Below, one piece after another: positions 35,945-45,030 of a stretch of 64,000 nt of DNA. This stretch comes from Ralstonia sp. A12 (lineage in GTDB: Bacteria > Pseudomonadota > Gammaproteobacteria > Burkholderiales > Burkholderiaceae). The translations under genes were made by a program, and so were the position numbers. The stretch covers positions 868,001 to 932,000 of the forward strand of contig NZ_JSZO01000001.1 in the NCBI RefSeq assembly GCF_000801955.1. The letters run 5' to 3'. A model generated the notes under the pieces. It was not told where the DNA came from. It was given only the letters and a program-made list of their open reading frames with translations, and searched no databases. Each line of letters starts with the position of its first letter. Position 1 is the stretch's first letter.

Positions 35945-36983
35945 GGTTGATCTCCTCGACCACCACGCCTTGCTCGCGCAGGAAGTGCATTGCGTTGTTG
36001 ATATCGGCGGTTTCGCCCGTAGCCAAAATTGCCAGCGAGCCAAAGGCTTGGCCCTGGATCTCGTCGATATGGCCGTGCAGGATGTTGAAGTCGAACCCGT
36101 AAGTACGGACGGCTTGCGCCAGCACAGGTTGGTCCACGCCCTCACCGGTAAAGGCGAGTCGGAACAGGTGGTCACGTCCGCCGTGCTCGCGGGCAACCAG
36201 GCGGCTTTCCACGCGTGCCAGCACGGAAGGCGGCAGCTCTTGCGAAATGACCTCGCCGATGAGCGCGCGCGTCACGTCATTCTGCGGTTTCAGGAATACG
36301 TCGATCACGCGGCCGATTTCCACCACGCGGCCGGCGTCGAGCACCGCCACGCGGTCGCACACCTGCTTGATCACCTCCATCTGGTGCGTGATCAGCACGA
36401 TGGTCAGACCCAGCTCGCGGTTGATCTTGCGCAGCAGGTCGAGGATCGAACGCGTGGTCTCGGGGTCCAGCGCGGAGGTGGCTTCATCGCACAACAGCAC
36501 CTCGGGCTGACTGGCCAGCGCACGAGCAATACCGACGCGTTGCTTCTGGCCACCTGAGAGCTGCGCCGGATAGCGGTCCTTGAACGAGGCCAAGCCGACC
36601 AGCTCCAGCAGCGGCAAGACGATCTCACGAATACGTGCGCGCGACGTGCCCGCCAGTTCCAACGGCAGCGCCACGTTGTCATACACCGTGCGCGACGACA
36701 GCAGGTTGAAATGCTGGAAGATCATGCCGATCTTGCGGCGCGCCTGGCGCAGTCCATCGGCATTCAATGCGGTGAGATTCTGGCCCGCCACGGTGACGGT
36801 GCCGGAGGTCGGCCGGTTCAGCAGATTGATGACACGCACCAGCGTGCTCTTGCCCGCGCCGCTGCGGCCGATGATGCCGAAGACTTCGCCGCGGTCGATG
36901 GCGAGGTCGACGTCGCGCAGCGCGTGGACGTCGTTGCCGCCCGCCCCCCGAAAGTGCTGCGATATCCCCTTGAGTTCGATCAT
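35934..36983 (-). CDS. metN: Methionine ABC transporter ATP-binding protein MetN
   Basis: 349 residues. Walker [10 protein letters not shown], signature [15 protein letters not shown], Walker [13 protein letters not shown] and switch histidine in ITHQME are all present. The last 90 residues form the NIL/ACT-like domain ([33 protein letters not shown]), which senses methionine and trans-inhibits transport. ATG 36983 has no SD; a hairpin with a T-tract ends about 10 nt before it. First gene of metNIQ. Confidence 0.96.
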   Translation of the reverse strand: MIELKGISQHFRGAGGNDVHALRDVDLAIDRGEVFGIIGRSGAGKSTLVRVINLLNRPTSGTVTVAGQNLTALNADGLRQARRKIGMIFQHFNLLSSRTVYDNVALPLELAGTSRARIREIVLPLLELVGLASFKDRYPAQLSGGQKQRVGIARALASQPEVLLCDEATSALDPETTRSILDLLRKINRELGLTIVLITHQMEVIKQVCDRVAVLDAGRVVEIGRVIDVFLKPQNDVTRALIGEVISQELPPSVLARVESRLVAREHGGRDHLFRLAFTGEGVDQPVLAQAVRTYGFDFNILHGHIDEIQGQAFGSLAILATGETADINNAMHFLREQGVVVEEINHVV

Positions 36984-36992
36984 GCGTACATA

Positions 36993-37039
36993 CAAAAACG
37001 GCAACCGCCCTGGTTCCAGGCCGTTGCCGTCTCTTTTTT
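36993..37039 (-). promoter_or_regulatory. Terminator-like hairpin in the metN leader
   Basis: ACGGCAAC (36998-37005) and GTTGCCGT (37023-37030) form a perfect 8-bp stem extended by inner CCTG/CAGG pairing; T-runs flank it on both strands (on the minus strand CGTTTTTGTATG, then ATG). It may end transcripts of the upstream gene, attenuate metN, or both. Confidence 0.55.
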
Positions 37040-37150
37040 GTTTTGAATGAGGCGCTAGTGTAAGGCAGCCGCTACATGCGAGGAACGATTCTTTAACGAT
37101 GTATTTATTACTTTTTCGAATGTCATCGACGATTCGTCACCACCCCCCGC

Positions 37151-38101
37151 CTAAAGCTCGGCAAGCGCCTTGACGTGCGCCACCACACTGCGGCCGAGCG
37201 CGCTGAGGTTGTAGCCGCCCTCCAGGCAACTGACGATGCGGCCCTTAGCATGCTTGCGCGCCACCTGCATGAGTTGCTGCGTGATCCAGGCGTAGTCAGC
37301 TTCGACCAGGCCCATCTGGCCAAGATCGTCTTCGCGGTGCGCATCGAAACCGGCGGAGATGAACAGCATCTCGGGTTGAAACGCGTCCAGGCGCGGCAGC
37401 CAGATGGTCTCCACCACCTCGCGCACGGTCAGACCGTTGGTGTACGCCGGCAACGGGATGTTGACCATGTTGGCCGCCACCATCTCGGTGCCGGAATATG
37501 GATAGAACGGGTGCTGGAAGATGCTGCACATCAGCACGCGCGGCTCGTCACGGAAGGCTGCTTCTGTGCCATTACCGTGGTGCACGTCAAAATCGACGAT
37601 GGCGACGCGCTGCAGGCCGTGGTGCTCCAGCGCATGACGCGCGGCCACGGCCACGTTGTTGAAGAAACAGAAGCCCATCGCGCGGCCGGGCTCGGCGTGG
37701 TGACCAGGCGGTCGCACGCTGCAGAAGGCGTTCTCAAGCTCGCCGGCGATCACCTTGTCGGTCGCGTCCACCGCCGCACCCGCAGCCAGCACAGCGGCCA
37801 TATAGGTGTGCGGGTTCATCGAGGTGTCGGGGTCGATCGGCGCGTAGCCGGCAATCGGCACGCTAGCCACCAGCTCGCGCAGATACTCGGGGCGGTGCAC
37901 GCGGCACAGCTGCGCCTCGGTGGCGGGCGGTGCCTCGCAGGGGACGAGCAGATCTTCGATGCGGCTGGCGATCAGTTGATCTTCGATCGCGCGCAGACGG
38001 TCCGGGCACTCGGGATGGTGATACCCCATCTCGTGCTTGAGGAATTCAGGATGCGTGTAGAGGCCGGTCGCCATGTTCGTTTTGTGTGCCGGTTGATGCA
38101 T
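37151..38101 (-). CDS. Histone-deacetylase-family amidohydrolase
   Basis: 316 residues. RPPGHHAEPGRAMGFCFFNN contains the paired active-site histidines (HH), and DFDVHHGNGTEAAF, with the Asp-x-His-His zinc site, and SAGFDAHREDDLG, with the second Asp, complete the arginase/deacetylase fold. Bacterial members act on acetylpolyamines or acetyl-lysine of metabolic enzymes (AcuC type); which is unknown here. GGAG lies 4-5 nt before ATG 38101, which is why this start is preferred to ATG 38074. It lies upstream of metN. Confidence 0.92.
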   Translation of the reverse strand: MHQPAHKTNMATGLYTHPEFLKHEMGYHHPECPDRLRAIEDQLIASRIEDLLVPCEAPPATEAQLCRVHRPEYLRELVASVPIAGYAPIDPDTSMNPHTYMAAVLAAGAAVDATDKVIAGELENAFCSVRPPGHHAEPGRAMGFCFFNNVAVAARHALEHHGLQRVAIVDFDVHHGNGTEAAFRDEPRVLMCSIFQHPFYPYSGTEMVAANMVNIPLPAYTNGLTVREVVETIWLPRLDAFQPEMLFISAGFDAHREDDLGQMGLVEADYAWITQQLMQVARKHAKGRIVSCLEGGYNLSALGRSVVAHVKALAEL

Positions 38102-38172
38102 GTGTCTCCAGCCGCTACGTTAGCACGGCGACGCGCAGTCGCACGGCAATCCGATCCGGCAAGTCCATCCGC

Positions 38173-38178
38173 TACAAT
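38173..38178 (+). promoter_or_regulatory. Candidate -10 box for mltB
   Basis: TACAAT followed by GCCCC, 26 nt before ATG 38205. No clear -35. Confidence 0.4.
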
Positions 38179-38204
38179 GCCCCGATCCTGTTTGAAGCCT
38201 GCTC

Positions 38205-39329
38205 ATGAGCCAATCGCCTTCTTCCCGTCGTCCCGTATTGCGCGCCCTGGTAGCGGGTGCCGCGCTCTCCGCGCTGTCCCTCCCCGCACTCTCGCTGGCT
38301 GCCAAGAAGGCAACCAAGTCGCCCAAGCGCCGCGTGCAGGTGCATGAAGAAGAGATCGACCCGGACCGCTACCGCAACAACCCGCAAACGCAGGCCTTCG
38401 TCAACGAGCTGGTCGGCCAGTACAACTTCGACCGCGCCTCGCTCGACGCGCTGTTTGCCGGCACGGCCTACTCTGCCACGGTGGCACGGCTTATCATGCC
38501 GCCCGCCACGCCCGCGCGCCGAAGCTGGACGGCCTATCGCGGCCGCTTCATCGAGCCCATCCGCATCAACGCCGGCGTGCAGTTCTGGCAGCAATACGGC
38601 GACACGCTGCGCCGCGCCGAAAGCGAGTTCGGCGTGCCAGCTGACGTGATCGTCGGCATCCTGGGCGTAGAAACCATCTACGGTCGCGACATGGGCAACT
38701 TCCGCGTGATGGATGCGCTGTCCACACTGGCCTTTGATTACCCCGACACGCCCAACCGTGCAGACCGCAGCACGATGTTCCGCAACCAGCTCAAGGATTA
38801 CCTGATCTGGTGCCGCGACACCGGCACGGATGCGTTCTCGGTGCTGGGTTCGTATGCCGGTGCGGTGGGCATTCCGCAGTTCATGCCGACCAGCATCCGT
38901 GAATACGCCGTCGACTATGACCATGATGGCCACATCGACCTGCGCAACAGCGCGGTGGACGCCATCGGCAGCGTCGCGCACTTCCTGCAGATGCACGGCT
39001 GGGAAGCCAACCGCCCGGTGATGTGGAACATCGCCGGCGACACCGACAGCCAGGGCATTGCCGCCGCCGCCGCAGACGGTCAGCCGTATCCGCGCATGAC
39101 GCTGTCCAAGCTCACGCGCGCCGGCCTGGCGCTGGCGCCCGGCGTGGATAGCGCGCGCGAGCAGGAGACCGAGGTACTGGTGGTCGACCTGCCCACACCC
39201 GGCCAGTCGACCGAGTACCGCGTTGGCCTGCGCAACTTCTACGTGCTCACACGCTACAACCGCAGCTTCTTCTATGCGGCGGCTGTGTACGAGCTTGGTC
39301 AGGCCGTGCGGCAGGCAATGCGTGGCTGA
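38205..39329 (+). CDS. mltB: Lytic murein transglycosylase B
   Basis: 374 residues. A signal peptide (RRPVLRALVAGAALSALSLPALSLAA) lacks a lipobox, so it is a soluble periplasmic form. The catalytic Glu is in VGILGVETIYGRD. SVLGSYAGAVGIPQFMPTS and a final NFYVLTRYNRS(FFYA) with VYELGQAV are MltB hallmarks. It cleaves the MurNAc-GlcNAc bond of peptidoglycan to 1,6-anhydro products. A strong terminator follows. Confidence 0.96.
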   Translation: MSQSPSSRRPVLRALVAGAALSALSLPALSLAAKKATKSPKRRVQVHEEEIDPDRYRNNPQTQAFVNELVGQYNFDRASLDALFAGTAYSATVARLIMPPATPARRSWTAYRGRFIEPIRINAGVQFWQQYGDTLRRAESEFGVPADVIVGILGVETIYGRDMGNFRVMDALSTLAFDYPDTPNRADRSTMFRNQLKDYLIWCRDTGTDAFSVLGSYAGAVGIPQFMPTSIREYAVDYDHDGHIDLRNSAVDAIGSVAHFLQMHGWEANRPVMWNIAGDTDSQGIAAAAADGQPYPRMTLSKLTRAGLALAPGVDSAREQETEVLVVDLPTPGQSTEYRVGLRNFYVLTRYNRSFFYAAAVYELGQAVRQAMRG

Positions 39330-39350
39330 TTGCCAGCGTTCGCACAAAGA

Positions 39351-39377
39351 AAAAGCGCAGCCTTAGCTGCGCTTTTT
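39351..39377. terminator. Bidirectional terminator after mltB
   Basis: AAAAAGCGCAGC-CTTA-GCTGCGCTTTTTT. Confidence 0.9.
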
Positions 39378-39401
39378 TATTGGCTGAGCCACCCGTACCG
39401 A

Positions 39402-40145
39402 TTATTTCCAGCGAGGGAGGTACACCATGCGCGTGTCGCTCGACGCTGGGTCGAGAACCTTGTCGTCGATACGTATCACAGCCAGGTTCCGCCCCTGGCG
39501 CACCAGTCGCATCTCCCCAAACGGCGCGCGCCCCAGTTGCTCGACATTGTCGACCGAAAACCCTGCCAGCCGAGCCTCGGCGCGCTGCGGCGGAATATCG
39601 AACCATTGCCAGGCGTCGCTGGTGCCCTTGCGGCGCAAGCCCGCGCGTGCCCACACCTCCGTGGCTGGCATATCGACCTGAGCGTCGCCGTTGGGCAGGG
39701 TGACCTGGGTGACGGTCTTACCCGAACGCGCCTCGAACTGGACCTCCACGTCCGCCATTGGTCCTTTGCCGGGCAGCCCCACGATCGCCAGCCAGGTGCC
39801 CGCTTCTGCAGGCTTCGTGCGGGCAAGCTCTTCGTCGCGGAACAGGGAGAACGTCGGCTTACCGGGCGTGTAGGCCTGCAGCACGATGGTCTCGCCGTCG
39901 AACTTCCAACTGCCCTCGGCGTGCTTGTCTGCATTGGAGACCCAGCGCCATTCGAACCCGCCGTCGTCGTGAAGCTTCAGCATCGAGCCGACGTCGCGCC
40001 CCGCATCAAGGTAGTACTGGTCCGCCACAGCCCGCACCGCGGCGTCCGGCTCAGCGTCAGCAGCTAGTGCGGAGCTGAGCCATCCGGCCAACGCCAGCAC
40101 GACGGGCGCAGCCCAAGCCTGCATACGTGTCATTCGCATCGTCAT
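39402..40145 (-). CDS. Exported hypothetical protein
   Basis: 247 residues starting at ATG 40145 (GGGAG 9 nt upstream; further in-frame ATGs at 40139, 40133 and 40124). Signal peptide WAAPVVLALAGWLSSALAADAE. The mature protein looks all-beta: DQYYLDAGRDVGSMLKLHDDGGFEWRWVSNADKHAEGSW at the N-side, then repeated strands and a C-terminal VIRIDDKVLDPASSDTRMVYLPRW. No named family. It starts 16 nt after cysM on the same strand and is probably co-transcribed, though no functional link is known. Confidence 0.75.
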   Translation of the reverse strand: MTMRMTRMQAWAAPVVLALAGWLSSALAADAEPDAAVRAVADQYYLDAGRDVGSMLKLHDDGGFEWRWVSNADKHAEGSWKFDGETIVLQAYTPGKPTFSLFRDEELARTKPAEAGTWLAIVGLPGKGPMADVEVQFEARSGKTVTQVTLPNGDAQVDMPATEVWARAGLRRKGTSDAWQWFDIPPQRAEARLAGFSVDNVEQLGRAPFGEMRLVRQGRNLAVIRIDDKVLDPASSDTRMVYLPRWK

Positions 40146-40161
40146 CGCGGCACGCTCCCGA

Positions 40162-41064
40162 TCAAGCCGGGAACACGCCGGTCGACAGGTAGCGATCTCC
40201 CCGATCGCACACCACGAACACAATCGTCGCGTTCTCGACTTCTTCGGAAATCCGCAACGCCACGCACAGCGCGCCGGCTGCCGAGATGCCGCAGAAGATG
40301 CCCTCTTCGCGCGCCATGCGACGCGCCATGTGCTCGGCGTCGGATTGGCTCACGGGCTCGGTGCGGTCGATGTACTTCGGGTCGTAGATCTTTGGCATGT
40401 AGGCTTCCGGCCATTTGCGGATGCCCGGAATGCGCGAGCCTTCTTCCGGTTGCGCACCAATGATCTGGATGGCCGGATTCTGCTCTTTCAGGAAGCGCGA
40501 AACACCGGTGATGGTGCCCGTCGTGCCCATCGCCGAAACAAAATGGGTGATGCGGCCTTCCGTGTCACGCCACAGCTCAGGGCCGGTGGTCTCGTAGTGC
40601 GCGCGCGGGTTGTCCGGGTTGGCGAACTGGTCAAGGATGACGCCCTTGCCTTCCTTTTCCATCGCGTCGGCCAGATCACGCGCATATTCCATACCGCCCT
40701 TGACGGGGGTGAGGATGATCTCTGCGCCGTAGGCGGCCATGCTCTGGCGGCGCTCCACCGACAGGTCTTCCGGCATGATCAGCACCATCTTGTAGCCCCG
40801 AATGGCCGCCGCCATCGCCAGCGCAATGCCGGTGTTGCCGGAGGTGGACTCGATGAGCGTGTCGCCAGGCTTGATACGGCCGCGCGCCTCGGCGTGCTTG
40901 ATCATCGACAGCGCGGGGCGATCCTTGACCGAGCCCGCCGGATTGTTGCCTTCGAGCTTGCCGAGGATGACGTTGCCGCGTCGCGCATTGCCTTCGCCAG
41001 GAATACGCTGGAGCTGAACCAAGGGCGTGTTGCCGATGGTGTCTTCAATGGTGAGATAAGCCAT
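40162..41064 (-). CDS. cysM: Cysteine synthase B
   Basis: 300 residues. Forms cysteine from O-acetylserine with sulfide or thiosulfate. PLP lysine in NPAGSVKDRPAL, phosphate loop TSGNTGIALA, and GTTGTITG. The start ATG 41064 opens MAYLTIEDTIGNTPLVQLQR, the classic CysM/CysK beginning. QPEEGSRIPGIRKW and SDAEHMARRMAREEGIFCGISAAG favour CysM over CysK. It lies between the comEA-like gene and the exported hypothetical. Confidence 0.95.
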   Translation of the reverse strand: MAYLTIEDTIGNTPLVQLQRIPGEGNARRGNVILGKLEGNNPAGSVKDRPALSMIKHAEARGRIKPGDTLIESTSGNTGIALAMAAAIRGYKMVLIMPEDLSVERRQSMAAYGAEIILTPVKGGMEYARDLADAMEKEGKGVILDQFANPDNPRAHYETTGPELWRDTEGRITHFVSAMGTTGTITGVSRFLKEQNPAIQIIGAQPEEGSRIPGIRKWPEAYMPKIYDPKYIDRTEPVSQSDAEHMARRMAREEGIFCGISAAGALCVALRISEEVENATIVFVVCDRGDRYLSTGVFPA

Positions 41065-41125
41065 GATGCGTGGGAAACGGGAATCGGATGATTGTAATGC
41101 AGACCCACAACCCTGCCCCGCGCAT

Positions 41126-41156
41126 GGCAAAACGCCCCACTCGGGGCGGGGCGTTG
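41126..41156 (-). terminator. Terminator of the comEA-like gene
   Basis: AACGCCCC / GGGGCGTT stem, minus strand ending in TTTTGCC, 22 nt past the stop codon. Confidence 0.65.
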
Positions 41157-41177
41157 TCGGTAGCGCAATCGGGGCGC

Positions 41178-41495
41178 TTACTTCTTCTTGGTGTCCTTGC
41201 CATCCTTCTTGGCAGCGGCCGGTGCGGGGGCCGGTGCGCCGAACGTCAGCCCTTCGTTCTCAAGCTTGACGAGCGTCTTATCGCCGATGCCGGATACGCG
41301 AGACTTGAAGTCGGCAGCGTCCTTGTACGGGCCGTTCTTGGTGCGCTCTTCAATGATGGCCTTGGAGCGCTTCGGGCCGATACCGGACAGCGTTTCCAGC
41401 CCAGCGTGATCGGCCGTATTCACGTCTACCGACGCCCAGGCAGCCGACAGCATGGACAGCGACATCAACGCAGCAGCCAACAATTTCTTCAACAT
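41178..41495 (-). CDS. ComEA-like helix-hairpin-helix DNA-binding protein
   Basis: 105 residues. Signal peptide LLAAALMSLSMLSAAWA, then one HhH pair: VDVNTADHAGLETLSGIGPKRS and FKSRVSGIGDKTLVKL. The C-terminus is a flexible Ala/Pro/Lys tail (PAPAPAAAKKDGKDTKKK). The domain layout matches small periplasmic ComEA proteins that bind incoming DNA during natural transformation; Ralstonia is naturally competent, so this is plausible. A GGAGGAG lies before ATG 41495. Confidence 0.9.
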   Translation of the reverse strand: MLKKLLAAALMSLSMLSAAWASVDVNTADHAGLETLSGIGPKRSKAIIEERTKNGPYKDAADFKSRVSGIGDKTLVKLENEGLTFGAPAPAPAAAKKDGKDTKKK

Positions 41496-41526
41496 ATGCT
41501 CCTCCTGATTCTTGGGTTCAGAGATG

Positions 41527-41555
41527 AAAAAACCGCCACATCGGGTGGCGGTTTC
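41527..41555 (-). terminator. Terminator of the hldE-hldD transcript
   Basis: AAACCGCCAC-(ATCG)-GTGGCGGTTT type stem, minus strand ending in TTTTTTCATC, about 75 nt past the hldD stop. Confidence 0.85.
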
Positions 41556-41630
41556 AACGCATCTTAAGGAGCATCACTGGGATGCTGCGGCGCACTGACA
41601 AAAAGTCACGTGCTGTCTGATTGCTGGTGG

Positions 41631-42626
41631 TCAGGCCGGCTGCTTCAGCAGCCACTGGCAGTAGCGCTCCACGCCTTCCTGCACCGTCAGGAACGGCGCC
41701 GTGTACCCCGCGGCACGCAGGCGCGACTGATCTGCCTGCGTGAAGCACTGGTACTTGCCGCGCAGCGCATCCGGAAACTTCACGTATTCGATCAGGCCTT
41801 CCTGCGCCAACTCTTCAGTGGTCAGCACCGGTTTGCCTTCTGCCCCGCGCAGCGTGTTCACCACCGTCGTGGCGATGTCGTTGAACGGTTGGGCGCGGCC
41901 GGTGCCGAGGTTGAAGATGCCCGACTTGTCCGGGTGGTCGAAGAAGAACAGGTTGACCTTCACCACGTCTTCCACCGACACGAAATCGCGCATCTGCCCG
42001 CCCTGCGGGTAGCCGTTGTATTCGCCGAACAGCTTGACGGTGCCTTCCGCCCGGAACTGGTTGAAATTGTGGAACGCCACCGAGGCCATGCGGCCTTTGT
42101 GCTGCTCGCGCGGGCCGTAGACGTTGAAGTAGCGGAAGCCGACGATCTGCGACAGCGCCGTCGGCATGACACGGCGCACCACCTGATCGAACAGCAGCTT
42201 GGAGTAGCCATACACGTTGAGCGGACGCTCGAACTCAGGCTCTTCGCGGAAGGTTTCCGACGCGCCGTACGTGGCCGCTGACGAGGCATAGAGGAACTGC
42301 ACGCCCTGGTCCAGGCACGCGCGCATCACCGCCAGCGTGTAGCGGTAGTTGTTGTCCATCATGTAGCGGCCGTCGGTCTCCATGGTGTCGGAGCAGGCAC
42401 CCTCGTGGAAGATCGCGCGAACCTTGCCGAAATCGCCGCGCGCAAAGCGCTCCACGAATTCGGTCTTGTCGAGGTAGTCGCTGATCTGGCAGTCGACGAT
42501 GTTCTTGAACTTGTCGGCGCGCGTGAGGTTGTCGACGGCGATGATGTCGGTCTCGCCGCGTGCGTTCAGGCCCTTGACGATGTTGGCGCCGATGAAGCCG
42601 GCCGCGCCGGTGACGATGATGGTCAT
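41631..42626 (-). CDS. hldD: ADP-L-glycero-D-manno-heptose 6-epimerase
   Basis: 331 residues. Extended [19 protein letters not shown] (NADP fold), SSAATYG and YGYSKLLFD (YxxxK catalytic pair). [20 protein letters not shown] is typical of HldD. It makes the L,D-heptose used for the LPS inner core. It starts 2 nt after hldE, so the pair is coupled. Confidence 0.97.
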   Translation of the reverse strand: MTIIVTGAAGFIGANIVKGLNARGETDIIAVDNLTRADKFKNIVDCQISDYLDKTEFVERFARGDFGKVRAIFHEGACSDTMETDGRYMMDNNYRYTLAVMRACLDQGVQFLYASSAATYGASETFREEPEFERPLNVYGYSKLLFDQVVRRVMPTALSQIVGFRYFNVYGPREQHKGRMASVAFHNFNQFRAEGTVKLFGEYNGYPQGGQMRDFVSVEDVVKVNLFFFDHPDKSGIFNLGTGRAQPFNDIATTVVNTLRGAEGKPVLTTEELAQEGLIEYVKFPDALRGKYQCFTQADQSRLRAAGYTAPFLTVQEGVERYCQWLLKQPA

Positions 42627-42628
42627 GA

Positions 42629-43567
42629 TCAGTTGAAGAGTTCTGCGTAAGTCACAACGGCCGTGCCCAGCTTGCCGACGACGATGCTGCCGGCGCGGTT
42701 GGCGTATTGCACGGCTTCCTTGAGGCTGGCGCCGGCGCCCAGCATCGTGGCCAGTGTGGCGATCACGGTGTCGCCCGCGCCCGATACGTCGTACACCTCA
42801 CGTGCCTGGGCGGACACGTGCAGCACTTCGTGCTCGGTGTAGAGCGTCATGCCCTCTTCCGAGCGCGTGAGCAGCAACGCTTCGAGTTGCAGTTCGCGAC
42901 GCAGGTTCTGTGCTCGGATGGTGAGATCCTGCTCGGACTTCCACGTGCCGACTACCTGGCGCATCTCGGCGCGGTTGGGCGTGATCATGGTCGCGCCCTT
43001 GTAGCGCGAGTAGTCATCACCCTTCGGGTCGACGAGCACGCGGCGACCAGCCTGACGCGATGCCTCGATCATCTTGCCCACGTGCGTCAAGCCACCCTTG
43101 CCGTAGTCGGACAAGACCACCACGTCGTGCTGCGGCACGAGGCTGCTGAAGCGATCGAGCACCGACATCAGCACTTCGTGCGTGGGCGGGTTCTCGAAAT
43201 CAACGCGGATCAACTGCTGCTGACGCGCCAGCACGCGCAGCTTGATCGTCGTGTTGACGGCGGGATCGCGATGCAAGTGGCCGGCGACCTGGCTCTCGCC
43301 GAGCAGCTTTTCGATACTGCGCCCAGGTTCGTCGTCGCCGATCACACCCAGCATGCCCACCTGCGCGCCAAGTGCTGCGGCGTTGCGCGCCACGTTGGCG
43401 GCACCGCCCAAGCGCTCATCCGAGCGCTTGATCTGCACAACAGGCACGGGTGCTTCGGGCGAAATCCGTTCAACGTCGCCAAACCAGTAGCGGTCGAGCA
43501 TCATGTCGCCCACCACGAGGATGCGGGCAGCCTGGATCTGTTCAGAAGCGAGAGCGTTTTTGGTCAT
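42629..43567 (-). CDS. hldE: D-beta-D-heptose 7-phosphate kinase
   Basis: 312 residues, the kinase domain only; the adenylyltransferase half found in E. coli HldE is absent, so this is the HldA-like one-domain form and a separate hldC/rfaE2 gene is needed elsewhere. PfkB-type: [23 protein letters not shown], a sugar/ATP domain with [21 protein letters not shown], and [15 protein letters not shown] near the end (anion hole and catalytic Asp). Next to hldD. Confidence 0.95.
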   Translation of the reverse strand: MTKNALASEQIQAARILVVGDMMLDRYWFGDVERISPEAPVPVVQIKRSDERLGGAANVARNAAALGAQVGMLGVIGDDEPGRSIEKLLGESQVAGHLHRDPAVNTTIKLRVLARQQQLIRVDFENPPTHEVLMSVLDRFSSLVPQHDVVVLSDYGKGGLTHVGKMIEASRQAGRRVLVDPKGDDYSRYKGATMITPNRAEMRQVVGTWKSEQDLTIRAQNLRRELQLEALLLTRSEEGMTLYTEHEVLHVSAQAREVYDVSGAGDTVIATLATMLGAGASLKEAVQYANRAGSIVVGKLGTAVVTYAELFN

Positions 43568-43603
43568 GGGCGGCGGCGGCGGCCGAGGGTCACGGCAACG
43601 TAA

Positions 43604-44968
43604 TTACGATTGGGTGGAGCGCCCGATGGCCTGGTATTCAAAGCCCGCATCGCGCATGGCTTGCGGCTCGAACAGGTTGCGGCCGTCGAACACCATCGGC
43701 GTCTTCAACAGGGCCTTCACCGCGTTGAAGTCCGGGCTGCGGAACGCCTTCCACTCGGTCACGATGACCAGCGCATCGGCGTTCTTGAGCGCGTCCATCT
43801 GACCGGCGCAGAACGTCACGCGTTCCAGCTGTTCGGCAGAAAGATCGAGCGCCAGCGCATGGCGTGCCTCTTCCATGGCGACCGGGTCATACACCTGCAC
43901 ACGTGCGCCACGCGACAGCAGCGAGGCGATCAGGATGCGGCTCGGCGCTTCGCGCATGTCATCGGTATTCGGCTTGAAGGCCAGCCCCCAGATGGCGAAC
44001 GTGCGACCGGTCAGGTCTGCACCCATGCGGTCTTCAATCTTGCTGACGAGCACTTCCTTCTGCTTGTCGTTGACAGCCTCGACGGCCTCCAGCACATGCA
44101 GCGTCTGGCCATACTCCTGCGCAGTGCGCACCAGCGCCTGCACGTCCTTCGGGAAGCACGAACCGCCGTAGCCGGTGCCGGCGTAGAGGAAGCTGTAGCC
44201 GATGCGCGGGTCGGAGCCGATGCCCAGGCGCACGAGCTCGATATCGGCGCCCACCTTGTCGGCCAGGTTGGCCATCTCGTTCATGAACGAGATGCGCGTG
44301 GCCAGCATCGAGTTGGCGGCGTACTTGGTGAATTCAGCCGAGCGCACGTCCATGTAGAAGGTGCGTTCGTGGTTACGGTTGAACGGCGCGTAGAGCGTGC
44401 GCATGATCGCCTTGGCACGCTGGCCGTCGTTGTCGGCATAGGTGCCGAGCACGATGCGGTCCGGGCGCATGAAGTCGTCCACGGCGGCGCCTTCCTTCAG
44501 GAACTCGGGGTTCGACACCACCGAGAAGCCGATCTCGGACTTGCCGCGCGTGGCCAGCACATCAGCCACGGCACCACGCACCTTGTCGCCAGTACCGACG
44601 GGCACGGTCGACTTGTCGACGATCACCTTAAAGCCGTTCATGTGCTGCGCGATGTTGCGCGCAGCTGCCAGCACGTACTTCAGGTCAGCCGAGCCGTCTT
44701 CATCGGGCGGCGTGCCGACGGCAATGAACTGCACGTCGCCATGCGCCACGCTGGCCGCCACGTCGGTCGAAAACTGGATGCGGCCGGCAGCGCGGTTGCG
44801 CTCGATCAACTCTTTCAGGCCCGGTTCGTAGATGGGCACGCCGCCAGCGTTGAGCAGGTCGATCTTCTTCTGATCGACGTCGAGGCAGAACACGTCGTTG
44901 CCCAGCTCCGCCAGACACGCGCCGGTGACCAGACCGACATAACCGCTACCGATGATGGTGATTTTCAT
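43604..44968 (-). CDS. ugd: UDP-glucose 6-dehydrogenase
   Basis: 454 residues. [20 protein letters not shown] (NAD fold), the catalytic cysteine in [30 protein letters not shown]-type segment near the middle-end ([15 protein letters not shown]). It oxidises UDP-glucose to UDP-glucuronate for surface polysaccharides or LPS. It begins 62 nt after lapB and is followed by hldE on the same strand. Confidence 0.96.
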   Translation of the reverse strand: MKITIIGSGYVGLVTGACLAELGNDVFCLDVDQKKIDLLNAGGVPIYEPGLKELIERNRAAGRIQFSTDVAASVAHGDVQFIAVGTPPDEDGSADLKYVLAAARNIAQHMNGFKVIVDKSTVPVGTGDKVRGAVADVLATRGKSEIGFSVVSNPEFLKEGAAVDDFMRPDRIVLGTYADNDGQRAKAIMRTLYAPFNRNHERTFYMDVRSAEFTKYAANSMLATRISFMNEMANLADKVGADIELVRLGIGSDPRIGYSFLYAGTGYGGSCFPKDVQALVRTAQEYGQTLHVLEAVEAVNDKQKEVLVSKIEDRMGADLTGRTFAIWGLAFKPNTDDMREAPSRILIASLLSRGARVQVYDPVAMEEARHALALDLSAEQLERVTFCAGQMDALKNADALVIVTEWKAFRSPDFNAVKALLKTPMVFDGRNLFEPQAMRDAGFEYQAIGRSTQS

Positions 44969-45030
44969 ACGAACACTTCAAAGATTAGAAAAGCGCCAGC
45001 GCGGTGGAAGATCAACCGCGCCGGACTGAA

